Shown piece after piece: positions 52,201-62,089 of a stretch of 64,000 bases of DNA. The DNA is from Pseudomonadales bacterium (GTDB taxonomy: Bacteria > Pseudomonadota > Gammaproteobacteria > Pseudomonadales > Azotimanducaceae). The stretch covers positions 1 through 64,000 of the forward strand of contig JAJEIQ010000064.1 in assembly GCA_022827905.1 (NCBI GenBank), in the 5' to 3' direction. The notes beneath the pieces were generated by a model. The model did no database searches, had not been told where the DNA came from, and saw only the letters and a program-made list of their open reading frames with translations. A program made the position numbers and the translations under genes. Within the stretch, counting starts at the first letter, position 1; each line of letters begins with the position of its first letter.

Positions 52201-52747
52201 AATCCACCCATTCACCCGGCTACTGGCTTGGGCCCTGTGCTTGGCGCTGTCCGCCTGCGCCACCTTTTCCGGCGACCCGCGGGTGCGCACGCCCGGCGTC
52301 ATGCTGGACGATGAAGCGCTCGAGAAAGTCGTGGAGCGGCAGATTCGCCGGTCGGATCCCGACTTCGACTCCGCCCACATAGTGATCGTCAGCTACAACA
52401 GCATCGTCCTGCTGCTCGGCCAAGTGGAGACGGAGGCGCTCAAGGCCAGAGCCCAGCAAGTCACCCAAGACATCGCCAAGGTACGGCGGGTGCACAACGA
52501 ACTCGGCGTCGGCGGCCCCATTTCCTACATGGCCCGACTTAATGACGGCAACCTCACCACGAAAGTCAAGCGCAAGCTAATCACCGCCAAGAACACGCCA
52601 GGACGCAAGATCAAGGTGCAGACCGAGAACGGGGTGGTTTACCTGATGGGCATGCTGACCCGCGAGGAGGCCGACCAAGCCGTCGAAATCACCAAAACCG
52701 CCTACGGCGTTCAGAAAATCGTCCGGGTGTTCGAATATCTCGACTAG
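52181..52747 (+). CDS. dolP: Outer-membrane lipoprotein DolP (YraP), dual BON domain
   Basis: A 188-residue lipoprotein with lipobox LSAC at about 23-26 and two BON domains (about 45-112 and 118-186), including SYNSIVLLLGQVETEALKARA and TENGVVYLMGMLTREEADQAVEI. In E. coli DolP binds anionic phospholipids at division sites and supports envelope integrity. The start overlaps the end of yraN by 20 bases. Its presence beside rsmI-lpoA-yraN supports the identification. Confidence 0.92.
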   Translation: MTAQATEIHPFTRLLAWALCLALSACATFSGDPRVRTPGVMLDDEALEKVVERQIRRSDPDFDSAHIVIVSYNSIVLLLGQVETEALKARAQQVTQDIAKVRRVHNELGVGGPISYMARLNDGNLTTKVKRKLITAKNTPGRKIKVQTENGVVYLMGMLTREEADQAVEITKTAYGVQKIVRVFEYLD

Positions 52748-52761
52748 GCTGCCGAGGGCGG

Positions 52762-53076
52762 TTACTCGGGCGACACTTTCACGCTAATCCGCTCCACCCC
52801 GATAAAGTGCGGCAACGCCCGCAACTGGTCAACGAGCCCGGGGGCCATGAGCCGCAGCCGGGTCGCAGCCGCGCTGTCGAGGCAAACGACGATCAGCGCG
52901 CCGCCGCGCAGCGCCCGCACCTGGCAGGCCGCTTGCATAGCCGTCGGCAGAACGGAACGCAGCTCGGCGGTCCAGGCGCGCTGCTCGGCCGCCCGGCTCA
53001 GCAGCCGCTGCAGCGGCGTAAACCGACGCTGGCGCTCATCGAGCAATTGGTCTATCTTTACGAACCCCACGAACAC
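52762..53076 (-). CDS. dciA: DciA-type helicase loader (DUF721)
   Basis: A 104-residue DUF721/DciA protein, which loads replicative helicase DnaB in bacteria without DnaC. It shows LRSVLPTAMQAACQVRALRGGALIVVCLDSAAATRLRLMAPGLVDQLR with the characteristic KH-like core. The start is GTG at 53076; another GTG at 53070 is possible. It lies beside the LytM peptidase gene and secA, its usual gammaproteobacterial context, but on the opposite strand and convergent with dolP. Confidence 0.85.
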   Translation of the reverse strand: MFVGFVKIDQLLDERQRRFTPLQRLLSRAAEQRAWTAELRSVLPTAMQAACQVRALRGGALIVVCLDSAAATRLRLMAPGLVDQLRALPHFIGVERISVKVSPE

Positions 53077-53162
53077 GCAGATTCAGCTTGGCCTAGCCAC
53101 CATAGCCGCTTGGCTTGGCAGGAGCCAGACTTGGGAGGGTTTTCTTTGGGACCGCTGATCCC

Positions 53163-54146
53163 ATGAGGATCGTCGTGCTGACCAAGCTCGGCGGCGCGAG
53201 GACGCTGCGGCTCAGGCCGTGGGCGCTGTTCGCCGTCCTCGGCCTCGCCGTCGCTGCCATTTCGGCAGCGGCGATCCAGCTTCATGAGCGCTTCTCGCAC
53301 CACCGCCAGGTCGCCAAGGCAGTTGCCGACTGGCGCTCCGGCATCATCGACCAACAGGCCGCAGTCACCAGCCTGCAACAGCAGCAGTCGGCTGAAAACG
53401 AAGCCATCAGCAAGCAACTGGCCAACATGCAGGCACGGCTTTGGCGCATGGAAGCGCTCGGCCAGTGGGTCACGGAAGCGACCGGTCTAGACGCTGGGGA
53501 GTTCGACTTCACCGCACCACCCGCCCAGGGCGGACCCGTGCGCGAAGCCCCTACCGCCTGCGCGTTCGGAGGAGGAGCGCGAGGGGGAACCCCTTCCATG
53601 CAACAGCCCCAGTGCCAAGATACCGTCCTGCCGCGCACGGACCTGCAGGTCCGCCTCAACGAGCTCGCCGGCCAAATTCGTCAGCGGGAAGGCGAATTCG
53701 AGCTGTTCGAAGCACTGCTCAAGACGCCAGCGGACAACGCGGGACAGGACGCCAGCGTGCGTCCAGTCAACTGGGGCTGGGTGTCCTCGCCCTACGGCCG
53801 GCGCATCGATCCGATCAGCGGCAAGATGGCATGGCACACTGGGGTCGATTTCGCTGGCCGCAAGGGCTCCGACATCGTTGCCGTTGACCGCGGCATCGTC
53901 GTGTTCGCTGGCCGCCGCGCGGGCTACGGCAACTTGGTGGAACTCGCCCATCTCGATGGCCATGTCACCCGCTATGGCCATCAGGCCACCCTAGCCGTGC
54001 GCCGCGGCGACATCGTTCGCCAAGGCCAAGTGATCGGCTCGATGGGCGACACCGGACGGTCCACCGGCCCCCACGTCCATTTCGAAGTGCTCAGGAACGG
54101 ACGTCACCTCAGCCCGATGAGGTACTTGAAGGACCGACGCGGCTAG
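53163..54146 (+). CDS. M23 (LytM) family peptidase/murein hydrolase activator
   Basis: A 327-residue membrane-anchored protein: an N-terminal helix at about 17-38, a coiled coil (about 45-100), then a LytM domain with the zinc ligands H-x(3)-D in WHTGVDFAGRKG (about 239-250) and HVHFE (about 307-311). The set looks catalytically complete. Between GEFDFTAPPAQGGP and the second helix there is a Gly/Arg/Cys-containing stretch (about residues 122-151) unlike relatives. It lies just before secA, the usual place for this gene. The ATG at 53163 is preferred over upstream frame. Confidence 0.9.
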   Translation: MRIVVLTKLGGARTLRLRPWALFAVLGLAVAAISAAAIQLHERFSHHRQVAKAVADWRSGIIDQQAAVTSLQQQQSAENEAISKQLANMQARLWRMEALGQWVTEATGLDAGEFDFTAPPAQGGPVREAPTACAFGGGARGGTPSMQQPQCQDTVLPRTDLQVRLNELAGQIRQREGEFELFEALLKTPADNAGQDASVRPVNWGWVSSPYGRRIDPISGKMAWHTGVDFAGRKGSDIVAVDRGIVVFAGRRAGYGNLVELAHLDGHVTRYGHQATLAVRRGDIVRQGQVIGSMGDTGRSTGPHVHFEVLRNGRHLSPMRYLKDRRG

Positions 54147-54181
54147 AGCACCCAAGGCGGGGTGCAGATCGTTGTAAAATT

Positions 54182-54205
54182 GGCGCCACCGCGGTGCGCC
54201 GTTTT
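54182..54205 (+). terminator. Possible hairpin terminator or attenuator before secA
   Basis: A GC-rich near-palindrome centred on CACCGCGGTG with flanking GGCGC/CGCC arms (54182-54200) is followed by GTTTT. It could end the LytM peptidase transcript or act in the secA leader, whose ATG is at 54217. The T-run is short, so this is tentative. Confidence 0.35.
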
Positions 54206-54216
54206 ATCAATCCCAC

Positions 54217-56997
54217 ATGATCGGAAAGCTGTTCCACTCTGTTTTCGGCACCAAGAACAGCCGCGAGCTCAAGCGCATGGGCAGGACCGTCAACGCGATC
54301 AATGCCCTGGAGCCAAGGCTTGAGGCGCTTTCCGACGACGAGTTGAAGGACGCCCTCGACGAACTGCGCGAGCGTCACGCCGGCGGCGCCCAGATCGGTG
54401 ATTTGCTGCCGGAGGTCTTCGCCGCGGTTCGCGAAGCGGCCAAGCGGACCAAGGGGATGCGCCCCTTCGACGTCCAATTGGTGGGTGGCATCGCGTTGCA
54501 CGAAGGCCGCATCGCCGAGATGGGCACCGGTGAGGGCAAGACCTTGGCGGCCACCCTGCCAGCAACCCTCAACGCCATCACCGGCCGCGGCGTCCACATC
54601 GTCACCGTCAACGACTACTTGGCGCGCCGGGACGCCAACTGGATGGGGCCCATCTATGAAGCCTTGGGGCTGACCGTCGGCGTCATCCAATCGGGCCAGG
54701 ATGCCGAGGAGAAACGCAGCGCCTACCAAGCCGACATCATCTACGGCACCAACAACGAATTCGGCTTCGACTACCTGCGCGACAACATGGCCTTCTCGCT
54801 GGCCGACAAGTTCCAGCGCGACCTGCACTACGCCATCGTCGATGAGGTGGACTCGATCCTGATTGACGAGGCGCGCACCCCGCTAATCATCTCCGGCCCA
54901 GCCGAACAGACCACGGAGCTCTACCAGCGGATCAACCGCCTAGCCCCGAAATTGAAGCGGGAGGTGCCCGGCGAGGGCATCGAGGCCCCCCCCAAGGTGG
55001 CCGGCGACTTCACCGTGGACGAGAAGAACCGCCAAGTGGAGCTCACCGAGCGGGGTCACGCCAAGGTGGAGGAGCAGTTGGTCAGGATGGGCCTGCTTGA
55101 GGAGCACGATAGCCTCTACGCCGCCAGCAACCTCAACCTGCTGCACCACGTTCACGCCGCGCTCAAGGCCCATGCGCTGTTCAAGCGCGACGTCCACTAC
55201 ATGGCGGCCAATGGCGAGGTGGTCATCGTCGATGAGCACACCGGGCGGGCCATGCCCGGACGGCGCTGGTCGGAGGGCATCCACCAGGCCATCGAGGCCA
55301 AGGAGGGCCTGCCCATCCAGAACGAGAGCCAAACGCTGGCCTCCACCACCTTCCAGAACTACTTCCGCCTCTACGAAAAACTGGCCGGCATGACCGGCAC
55401 CGCCGATACGGAGGCCTTCGAGTTCCGGCAGATCTACAACCTTGACGTGGTGGTGATTCCCACCCACATGCCGATGATTCGCGAAGACCACAACGACTTG
55501 GTGTACTTCACCATCGACGAGAAGTACGACGCCATCGTCGAGGACATCACCGACTGCATGGAACGCCAGCAGCCGGTGCTGGTGGGCACCGCATCCATCG
55601 AGTCCTCGGAACGCCTGTCCGCGGAGTTGAACAAGCGCAAGATCGCCCACAACGTGCTCAACGCCAAGCAGCACGAACGGGAGGCGGACATCGTTGCCCA
55701 AGCCGGTGCGCCCGGCGCGGTCACTATCGCGACCAACATGGCGGGGCGCGGTACCGACATCGTGCTCGGCGGCAATTGGGAGGCGGAGGTCGCAAAGCTC
55801 GAGCCGGCGGCTTCCACCGCTGCCGAAGCCGACATCGAGCGCATCAAGCGCGAATGGCAAGTGCGCCACAACCAAGTGATCGAAGCGGGCGGCCTGCACA
55901 TCATCGGCACGGAACGCCACGAGAGCCGGCGCATCGACAACCAGCTCCGGGGCCGCTCCGGACGCCAAGGCGATCCCGGATCGTCGCGCTTCTTCTTGTC
56001 CATGGAGGACAACCTGATGCGCATCTTCGCCTCCGACCGGATGCGCGGTGTCATGCAGTCCATTGGCTTGGAGAAGGGCGAAGCCATCGAGCACCGCATG
56101 GTCAACAACGCCATCGAGAAGGCGCAGCGCAAGGTGGAGGGGCACAACTTCGACATTCGCAAGAACCTGCTCGAATTCGACGACGTCTCCAACGACCAGC
56201 GCCAAGTCATCTACCAGCAGCGCCGCGACCTGATGGGCGAGGACGACATCTCCGACACCATCGCCGACATCCGCGAGGAAATCGTCGCCGACGTGATCAG
56301 CGAGTACATCCCGCTGCAAAGCCTTGAGGAGCAGTGGGACGTGGAAGGCCTGGAGCAGGCCCTGCAGACCGAGTTCGCCAGCACCCAACCCTTAAGCAAA
56401 TGGCTGAGCGAGGACGATGCGCTAGCTGAGGAAGGATTGCGGGAGAAAATCCTCCAGCAGGTGGAAACCGAGTATCAGGCCAAGGAGCAGGTCTGGCAGG
56501 GACACGGCGTGGACATGCGCACGATCGAGAAGCAGATCATGCTGCAAATCCTCGATCAGCGCTGGAAGGAGCACCTGGCCAGCATGGACTACCTGCGCCA
56601 GAGCATCCACCTGCGCGCCTACGCCCAGAAGCAGCCCAAGCAGGAGTACAAGCGCGAGTCCTTCGAACTGTTTCAGGAGTTGCTCTACAACATCAAGCTC
56701 GATGTCGTGAAGCTGCTCTCCCGCGTGCAGATCGAGGCGCCAAGCGCGGTGGAGCAGGCCGAGCGCCGCCGCCGGGAGGAGGCGGAAAAGCGGATGCGCT
56801 TCTCGCACCAGGCCGCCTCCGCCCTGGAAGCGCCCGCCAAATCCAGCGCAGGCGGCGACGCAGCGTCTTCCGCCCAGGCAGAGCCGCCCGACAAGGCCGC
56901 GCCCTTCGTGCGCAGCGATCGCAAGGTGGGACGCAACGAACCCTGCCCCTGCGGTTCCGGGCGCAAGTACAAGCAATGCTGCGGCAAAGTGGCTTGA
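54217..56997 (+). CDS. secA: Preprotein translocase ATPase SecA
   Basis: The motor of the Sec export pathway (926 residues; E. coli 901). It shows [19 protein letters not shown] (Walker A, about 104-122), [20 protein letters not shown] (Walker B and PPXD entry, about 208-227), [16 protein letters not shown] (motif V, about 506-521), [17 protein letters not shown] (motif VI, near 580), the helical scaffold, and a C-terminal zinc site [14 protein letters not shown] for SecB binding. No secM-like leader gene is visible upstream. Confidence 0.98.
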   Translation: MIGKLFHSVFGTKNSRELKRMGRTVNAINALEPRLEALSDDELKDALDELRERHAGGAQIGDLLPEVFAAVREAAKRTKGMRPFDVQLVGGIALHEGRIAEMGTGEGKTLAATLPATLNAITGRGVHIVTVNDYLARRDANWMGPIYEALGLTVGVIQSGQDAEEKRSAYQADIIYGTNNEFGFDYLRDNMAFSLADKFQRDLHYAIVDEVDSILIDEARTPLIISGPAEQTTELYQRINRLAPKLKREVPGEGIEAPPKVAGDFTVDEKNRQVELTERGHAKVEEQLVRMGLLEEHDSLYAASNLNLLHHVHAALKAHALFKRDVHYMAANGEVVIVDEHTGRAMPGRRWSEGIHQAIEAKEGLPIQNESQTLASTTFQNYFRLYEKLAGMTGTADTEAFEFRQIYNLDVVVIPTHMPMIREDHNDLVYFTIDEKYDAIVEDITDCMERQQPVLVGTASIESSERLSAELNKRKIAHNVLNAKQHEREADIVAQAGAPGAVTIATNMAGRGTDIVLGGNWEAEVAKLEPAASTAAEADIERIKREWQVRHNQVIEAGGLHIIGTERHESRRIDNQLRGRSGRQGDPGSSRFFLSMEDNLMRIFASDRMRGVMQSIGLEKGEAIEHRMVNNAIEKAQRKVEGHNFDIRKNLLEFDDVSNDQRQVIYQQRRDLMGEDDISDTIADIREEIVADVISEYIPLQSLEEQWDVEGLEQALQTEFASTQPLSKWLSEDDALAEEGLREKILQQVETEYQAKEQVWQGHGVDMRTIEKQIMLQILDQRWKEHLASMDYLRQSIHLRAYAQKQPKQEYKRESFELFQELLYNIKLDVVKLLSRVQIEAPSAVEQAERRRREEAEKRMRFSHQAASALEAPAKSSAGGDAASSAQAEPPDKAAPFVRSDRKVGRNEPCPCGSGRKYKQCCGKVA

Positions 56998-57096
56998 CCT
57001 AGCGGTAAACCTACCACCCCTCGGCGGCCTGCTGTCAGTGCCTGGAGTCCGCATCAACGCCGAATGCCGGACTTGAAGCCGGATGACAAGCATCGG

Positions 57097-57951
57097 TCAG
57101 ATTCCCAACAACCAAGCGGATTTGTCGCGAAAGACAAGCGCCAAGCCACCCGCCGCAGCCAAGAACGGGCCGAAGCGAATCGGCACGTTGCGGTCCCGGC
57201 GGCCCAACAGGATGGGCGGCAGGGCATAGAGTATGCCCGCGAGGGCCGCCAGCAGCACCACTGCGGGCAGCGCCTGCCAGCCCAGCCAAGCGCCGATGGC
57301 GGCATGGAGCTTGAAGTCGCCGTAGCCCATGCCCTCCTTGCCGGTGACCAGCTTGAACCCCCAGTAGGTGGCCCACAGTAGGAGGTAGCCCGCCGCGGCG
57401 CCAACCACCGCCGAGGCCAAGGTTGCAAAGGCGCCGGGCACGTTGACCAGCAGGCCGCACCAAAGCAGGGGCAGGGTGAGCTGGTCGGGCAGCAGCCCGG
57501 TTTCAAAGTCGATGCAGGCCAAGGCGATCAACGCCCACAGAAACACCGCTGCCGCCAAGGCGGTCCAGGTCAAGCCGAAGGCCAACGCAGCGGCGAGCGC
57601 GGCCAGCGCCCCAAGGAGTTCCACGAGTGGATAGCGCAGGCTGATGGGGGCAGCGCAGCCCGGGCAACGGCCCCGCAAACGAATCCAACTGATGATGGGA
57701 ATGTTGTCGAGAGCCTTGACCGGCTCACCGCAGGCCGGGCAATGGGAGCGCGGCACGGCAAGGTTGAAGGGTTCCGCCGCCGGATCATCACCGGCCGCGC
57801 CAAGTTCGGCCGCCGCCTCCCGCCGCCAAGCGCGGGTCAACATAATCGGCAGCCGATGAATCACGACGTTCAGGAAACTGCCGACGCACAGGCCCACGAA
57901 GAGCAGTCCGCCCAACGCGGCAAAGCCAAAGTCCATGGGGTCAAGCGGCAC
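57097..57951 (-). CDS. pilD: Type IV prepilin peptidase/N-methyltransferase PilD
   Basis: The inner-membrane aspartyl protease that cleaves and N-methylates prepilins (284 residues from the GTG at 57951, which has GGAGG at 8 bases). It shows the N-terminal GSFLNVVIHRLP, a zinc-binding CPACGEP and CPGC pair, and both catalytic aspartates: CIDFETGLLPDQLTLPLLW and GMGYGDFKLHAAIGAWLGW. ATG 57936 and TTG 57966 are alternatives. It follows pilC and is convergent with secA; the 99 bases between show no clear terminator. Confidence 0.95.
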   Translation of the reverse strand: MPLDPMDFGFAALGGLLFVGLCVGSFLNVVIHRLPIMLTRAWRREAAAELGAAGDDPAAEPFNLAVPRSHCPACGEPVKALDNIPIISWIRLRGRCPGCAAPISLRYPLVELLGALAALAAALAFGLTWTALAAAVFLWALIALACIDFETGLLPDQLTLPLLWCGLLVNVPGAFATLASAVVGAAAGYLLLWATYWGFKLVTGKEGMGYGDFKLHAAIGAWLGWQALPAVVLLAALAGILYALPPILLGRRDRNVPIRFGPFLAAAGGLALVFRDKSAWLLGI

Positions 57952-57955
57952 TAAC

Positions 57956-59203
57956 TCAGCCTCCAACCACTGTGCCGAGTTGAAAGATCGGCAAGTACAT
58001 GGCGATCACGAGGCCGCCGATCAGCACACCGAGCACCGACATGATCAACGGCTCCATCAGGGCGGTGAGGTTGTCCACCCGGTTGTCCACTTGCTCCTCG
58101 TAGTAGCCGGCGGCGCGGGCGAGCAGTTCGTCCACCGCGCCCGCCTCCTCGCCGATCATCACCATTTGCACCATCATGGCGGGGAACAGGCCGCTGGCAT
58201 CCATGGCCTGGTGGAGTTGCCGCCCGGTCGATACGTCGTCACGAATAGCCACGATGGCTTCCTCAAAGAGCCGATTGCCAGCAGCGCCCGCCACCGAATC
58301 AAGCGCCTCGATCAAGGGGACGCCGGCCGCGAAGGTGGTGGAAAGCGTTCTAGCGCAACGAGCGACCACCGCCATCCTGATGATGCCGCCCGCAACCGGC
58401 GCCTTCAAGACGCAAGCATCAAAGACCCGCCGCACGGCACGGCTGCGCCGCAGGGCCAACCAAAAGCCGGCGGCGACGCCCCCGGCAATGGCCACCATCG
58501 GCAGCCATGCGCCCCTCGCCCACTCTGAAAGCGCAATGACAAGGCGGGTGAAGGCGGGCAATTCCGCGCCAAATCCATCGAAGACCTCTTCAAAGCGCGG
58601 CACCACCTCGATCAGCAGGATGCTGGAGACGACCAGAGCCACCGCCACAACGGCCAACGGATAGGTCATGGCCTTCTTCACCTTGCCCTTGAGCGACTGC
58701 GCCTTCTCCTGGTAGCCGGCGATCTGCTCGAGCATGGCATCGAGCGCACCGGCCCGCTCGCCCGCGTCAACCAAGCTGCAAAACAGCGCATCGAAGTGCT
58801 TCGGGTGCTTGCGCAAGGCCGCCGCGAAGCTCTCACCGCCAGCCACTTGGTCGCGGACGGCGCGCACGAGATCCTGCATCTGGCGCTTGCCAATCCCGTC
58901 GGCGACGATGCCAAAGGCGCGCACCAAGGGCGCTCCCGCACGTAGCATGGTGGCAACTTGGCGGGTGAACAGGGCGATGTCCGCAGCCTGGGGCCGGCCG
59001 CCGCCACCCTTGAACGAGCCGGCGCGCCGGTCGGCCCGCCATATGGCAGGCCGGGACCGCTTGACCCGCACTTGAAAGGAGCTGATGCCCTGGCGACGCA
59101 ACATGGCCTTGGCAACGGCCTCGCTTCGGCACTGGAGCTCGCCTTGGGTCGGTTGGCCGCCCGGTCCCTCGCCCGTCCAGACGTAGGTGGTCTCAGCCGC
59201 CAT
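57956..59203 (-). CDS. pilC: Type IV pilus assembly platform protein PilC
   Basis: A polytopic inner-membrane platform protein (415 residues) with two T2SF domains. It shows FTRQVATMLRAGAPLVRAF (about 76-94), DAGERAGALDAMLEQIAGYQEKA, a duplicated second half with CARTLSTTFAAGVPLIEALD (about 290) and MIGEEAGAVDELLARAAGYYEEQVD (about 350), and a C-terminal membrane helix. The start at 59203 overlaps pilB by 11 bases. GspF is the related type II secretion protein; the adjacent pilins and PilD favour a pilus. Confidence 0.93.
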   Translation of the reverse strand: MAAETTYVWTGEGPGGQPTQGELQCRSEAVAKAMLRRQGISSFQVRVKRSRPAIWRADRRAGSFKGGGGRPQAADIALFTRQVATMLRAGAPLVRAFGIVADGIGKRQMQDLVRAVRDQVAGGESFAAALRKHPKHFDALFCSLVDAGERAGALDAMLEQIAGYQEKAQSLKGKVKKAMTYPLAVVAVALVVSSILLIEVVPRFEEVFDGFGAELPAFTRLVIALSEWARGAWLPMVAIAGGVAAGFWLALRRSRAVRRVFDACVLKAPVAGGIIRMAVVARCARTLSTTFAAGVPLIEALDSVAGAAGNRLFEEAIVAIRDDVSTGRQLHQAMDASGLFPAMMVQMVMIGEEAGAVDELLARAAGYYEEQVDNRVDNLTALMEPLIMSVLGVLIGGLVIAMYLPIFQLGTVVGG

Positions 59204-60776
59204 GGCCCGCGCCGGTGATCCGGTTGGCTTCGACCAAGCTCGTGCGCCCTTCGGCCACCTTGGCCAGGCAGGCCGTTCGCAGATCCATGAAGCCTTGACG
59301 GCGGGCCTCTTCGGCAAGCTGCAGGCTGCTGCCCCCGTCCATGACAAGGCTGGCGATCGACGGCGTGATCTTGACCACTTCAAAGATGCCGATGCGCCCC
59401 TTGTAGCCCTTGCGGCAAGCCGGGCAGCCCTGGGCGCTTGCTTGGAACAGCGGCCCGCCGTGATCGATCATCTCCGCGCTGAAGCCTTGCTCCAGCAGCG
59501 CGTCCGGCGTGGCGGCAAACGGCGTTTTGCACTCCTCGCATAGCCGCCGCGCCAACCGTTGGGCGATGATCAGGCCCACCGATGTGGCCAAGTTGAAGGC
59601 TGGGACGCCGATGTTGCGCATTCGGGTGAGGGTTTCAGCAGCCGAGTTGGTATGCAGGGTGGAGAGCACCAAGTGCCCCGTCTGGGCCGCCTTGACGGCG
59701 ATTTCCGCAGTGGTGAGATCGCGGATTTCGCCCACCATCAACACATCGGGGTCTTGGCGCAGAAAGGCGCGCAGGGCAGCGGCGAAATCAAGCCCCACCT
59801 TGGGATTGACGTTGACCTGATTGATGCCGGTCAGGTTGATCTCCACCGGATCCTCTGCCGTGGCGATGTTGCGTTCCGGGGTGTTGAGCCGGTTGAGCGC
59901 CGTGTAGAGGGTGACCGTCTTGCCGCTGCCGGTGGGCCCGGTGACCAGGATCATGCCTTCCGGTCGCGCCAGAGCTTCAGTGAACAGCGCCTTCTGGCCC
60001 GTTTCAAAACCAAGGGCATCCAAACCCAAGCTGGCGCTGGCCGGGTCCAGGATGCGCAACACCACCTTTTCGCCCCAGAGGGTGGGTAGGGTGTTCACGC
60101 GCAGGTCCAAGGTGCGCGATTTCGACAGCCTGATCTTGATGCGTCCGTCCTGAGGCACGCGCCGTTCGGCGATGTCGAGTTCGGCCATGACCTTCAGGCG
60201 CGCAGCCAAACGACTGCCAAGGCGGCGCGGCGGATTGGCCACTTCGGCGAGCAGGCCATCGGTGCGGAAGCGAATCCGGTAGGCGGTTTCGAAGGGTTCG
60301 AAGTGAATGTCCGAGACGCCGCCGTCCGCGGCATCGAGCAGCACCTGGTTGACGAAGCGCACGACGGGCGCGTCGTTCGCACCAGATGCATCGAGCGTGT
60401 CGTCCGCCTCATCAGCCTCCGGCTCCACAGACAAAACGCCGCTGCCGAATTCCTCCAGACTGCCGCCCAAGGCCGCACCCCGACCCTCGGCGCGACGGGA
60501 CTGGCGCAGATTTTCCATGACCGTCTTGAGCTTGTCCGCCTCGACCAGCACCGGCTCGACGACCAGACCCACAGACTGCTGGAGATCGTCCAATGCCTTG
60601 AGGCCGTCCGGGTCCGCCACCGCGGCAAACAGCCGGTTGCCCCGTTGCCGCAGCGGCAGCGCCACCCCACGCCGCAGGATGCCCTCATCAATCAGCGGTT
60701 CCGGCAGACGGTCGAGGTCGAAGGCGTCCAGGTCCATCAACGGATGCTTGGCATGGCTTTGATTGAAGGTGTCCAT
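59193..60776 (-). CDS. pilB: Type IV pilus assembly ATPase PilB
   Basis: The extension ATPase (527 residues). It has an MshEN-like N-domain, RFVNQVLLDAADGGVSDIHFEPFE (about 140-163), Walker A GPTGSGKTVTLYTALNRL (about 287-304), the Asp box ATAEDPVEINLTGINQ, Walker B LRQDPDVLMVGEIRDLTTAEIA and the zinc site LCEECKTPF with CPACRKGYKGRIGIFEV. It is first of pilB-pilC-pilD on the minus strand and divergent from the pilin genes, with 258 bases between. Confidence 0.95.
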   Translation of the reverse strand: MDTFNQSHAKHPLMDLDAFDLDRLPEPLIDEGILRRGVALPLRQRGNRLFAAVADPDGLKALDDLQQSVGLVVEPVLVEADKLKTVMENLRQSRRAEGRGAALGGSLEEFGSGVLSVEPEADEADDTLDASGANDAPVVRFVNQVLLDAADGGVSDIHFEPFETAYRIRFRTDGLLAEVANPPRRLGSRLAARLKVMAELDIAERRVPQDGRIKIRLSKSRTLDLRVNTLPTLWGEKVVLRILDPASASLGLDALGFETGQKALFTEALARPEGMILVTGPTGSGKTVTLYTALNRLNTPERNIATAEDPVEINLTGINQVNVNPKVGLDFAAALRAFLRQDPDVLMVGEIRDLTTAEIAVKAAQTGHLVLSTLHTNSAAETLTRMRNIGVPAFNLATSVGLIIAQRLARRLCEECKTPFAATPDALLEQGFSAEMIDHGGPLFQASAQGCPACRKGYKGRIGIFEVVKITPSIASLVMDGGSSLQLAEEARRQGFMDLRTACLAKVAEGRTSLVEANRITGAGHGG

Positions 60777-61034
60777 GCCTCTGGAGTATCCAGCCTTCGA
60801 CGCCCGCCGGATAGTGGAGATCGCTTAGTCCGCCCGCCGCGATTGACGCTTTGAAATGTAAGCCGAATCCCACCGGCACCAGGCGTTGGCGCACAAAACC
60901 AAACGCCGATAACTGCGGCGCAAACGGACATTTGACTATTCCCGCGAAGCCACGCCGGGGGTTAAGGTTCCCTTCCAACGGCACTGCGCCCGGTCCACCA
61001 CAACCCACAAAGACCCGAGGGAGGCTCGACGGAA

Positions 61035-61505
61035 ATGAAAAACAAGCTGCAACGGGGATTCACCCTGATCGAATTGATGATCGTCATCGCCATCATCGGC
61101 ATCCTGGGCGCCGTCGCGGTGCCTGCCTACCAGGACTACATCGAGAACGCGAACATGTCCAAGATCGCCCACCACTTTGCCGAGGGCGCCCGCTTTGCCG
61201 AAAATGAGATGCGCAAAGTCCAAGCGGACACCGCCGTCGGGCGCATCGCCAACCTCGCCGAAGCCGACGGCAGCGGGGACTACACCCAGGCTGGGCTGGT
61301 GGGCTTGCTCAACGCCGAGGGCGGCACCGCGCCGGGCGGTGGGCCCGCCTACGTCGAGGGCGCTGGCAGCGCCGTCACCGGCGCCATCGGCGTCACCGTG
61401 ACCGGCGCCTTCGCCAGCGGCGACTGGAGCGCCACCTTTGAACGGCCCGCAATCTACGGTTATGCCCAAGCCACCACCAAGGAAGCGAATTGGACAGACA
61501 TCTAG
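61035..61505 (+). CDS. Type IV major pilin-like prepilin
   Basis: A 156-residue prepilin. The leader MKNKLQRG is followed by the mature start [24 protein letters not shown], with Glu5 and the G/F PilD cleavage site intact. The globular part is Gly/Ala-rich, without a clear C-terminal disulfide loop. A GGGAGG ribosome-site-like run lies 14 bases upstream. It is divergent from pilB, fitting a PilA role, but the exact pilin class cannot be assigned. The next pilin gene overlaps its last 16 bases. Confidence 0.88.
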   Translation: MKNKLQRGFTLIELMIVIAIIGILGAVAVPAYQDYIENANMSKIAHHFAEGARFAENEMRKVQADTAVGRIANLAEADGSGDYTQAGLVGLLNAEGGTAPGGGPAYVEGAGSAVTGAIGVTVTGAFASGDWSATFERPAIYGYAQATTKEANWTDI

Positions 61506-61855
61506 GATTGAGCCTTCTTGAGCTGCTGGTGGCCTTGGCCATCATGGCCGGCTTGGCAGCGCTCGCCTTGCCGCTCTATCGAGGCTACGTCGAGACCGCC
61601 AAGGAAGGCGCGCTGGTCAGCAACATCGCCTCGTTGGCGCTGTTTCAGGAGGATCACAAGCTGCGCCGCGGCACCTATTTGCTGGAAGCGGCCTCCGCCA
61701 CCGAGATCACCGCCGCCATTGGCTGGCGCCCCGCCGCGTCGGACCAAGCCGCCTACCGCATCGCCGACGGCGGCGACGGGGCCTATCAGGTGACTGCACT
61801 CGGCAACGATGGCACCAGCGTGTGCCTGAGGATGCCGCAGCGGGTTCGCTGTTAG
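61490..61855 (+). CDS. Second type IV pilin-like protein
   Basis: A 121-residue pilin-like protein starting at TTG 61490, with an AAGGAAG ribosome site inside the preceding gene. It has a short leader MDRHLG followed by [24 protein letters not shown]; Glu5 is kept but position 1 is Leu rather than Phe. The two C-terminal cysteines ([10 protein letters not shown]) could form the usual disulfide loop. It overlaps the first pilin gene by 16 bases and is probably translationally coupled, perhaps a minor or partner pilin (PilE-like). Confidence 0.82.
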   Translation: MDRHLGLSLLELLVALAIMAGLAALALPLYRGYVETAKEGALVSNIASLALFQEDHKLRRGTYLLEAASATEITAAIGWRPAASDQAAYRIADGGDGAYQVTALGNDGTSVCLRMPQRVRC

Positions 61856-61883
61856 TGCCTTGTCAAGCTGTCACGCTCCAGCG

Positions 61884-61913
61884 TTGTTCGATTCCCGCAC
61901 GGTCGAGTAAACT
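61884..61913 (+). promoter_or_regulatory. Possible promoter of tRNA-Thr
   Basis: TTGTTC (61884-61889) and TAAACT (61908-61913) are 18 bases apart and lie about 58 bases upstream of the mature tRNA. It is the only promoter-like pair in this gap. Confidence 0.4.
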
Positions 61914-61970
61914 AGCGCTCCCCGCCCTGCCAAGCTAGGGCGCTGGAGCATCACAGCCTCCCCAGCCGAC

Positions 61971-62046
<76 letters not shown>

Positions 62047-62089
62047 AGCTGCGGCGTAACCACCAGGTTGCGGGCCTGAACTCCCCATG

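Noticed and set aside
54940-56388. 482-codon minus-strand open frame within secA
   Set aside because: Antisense shadow of secA, which has every SecA motif on the plus strand; the shadow has only hydrophobic and His/Val-rich repeats.
60860-60990. Possible sigma-54 promoter for the pilin gene
   Set aside because: GGCAC-like sequences occur, but no GG-N10-GC pair at the required spacing was found.
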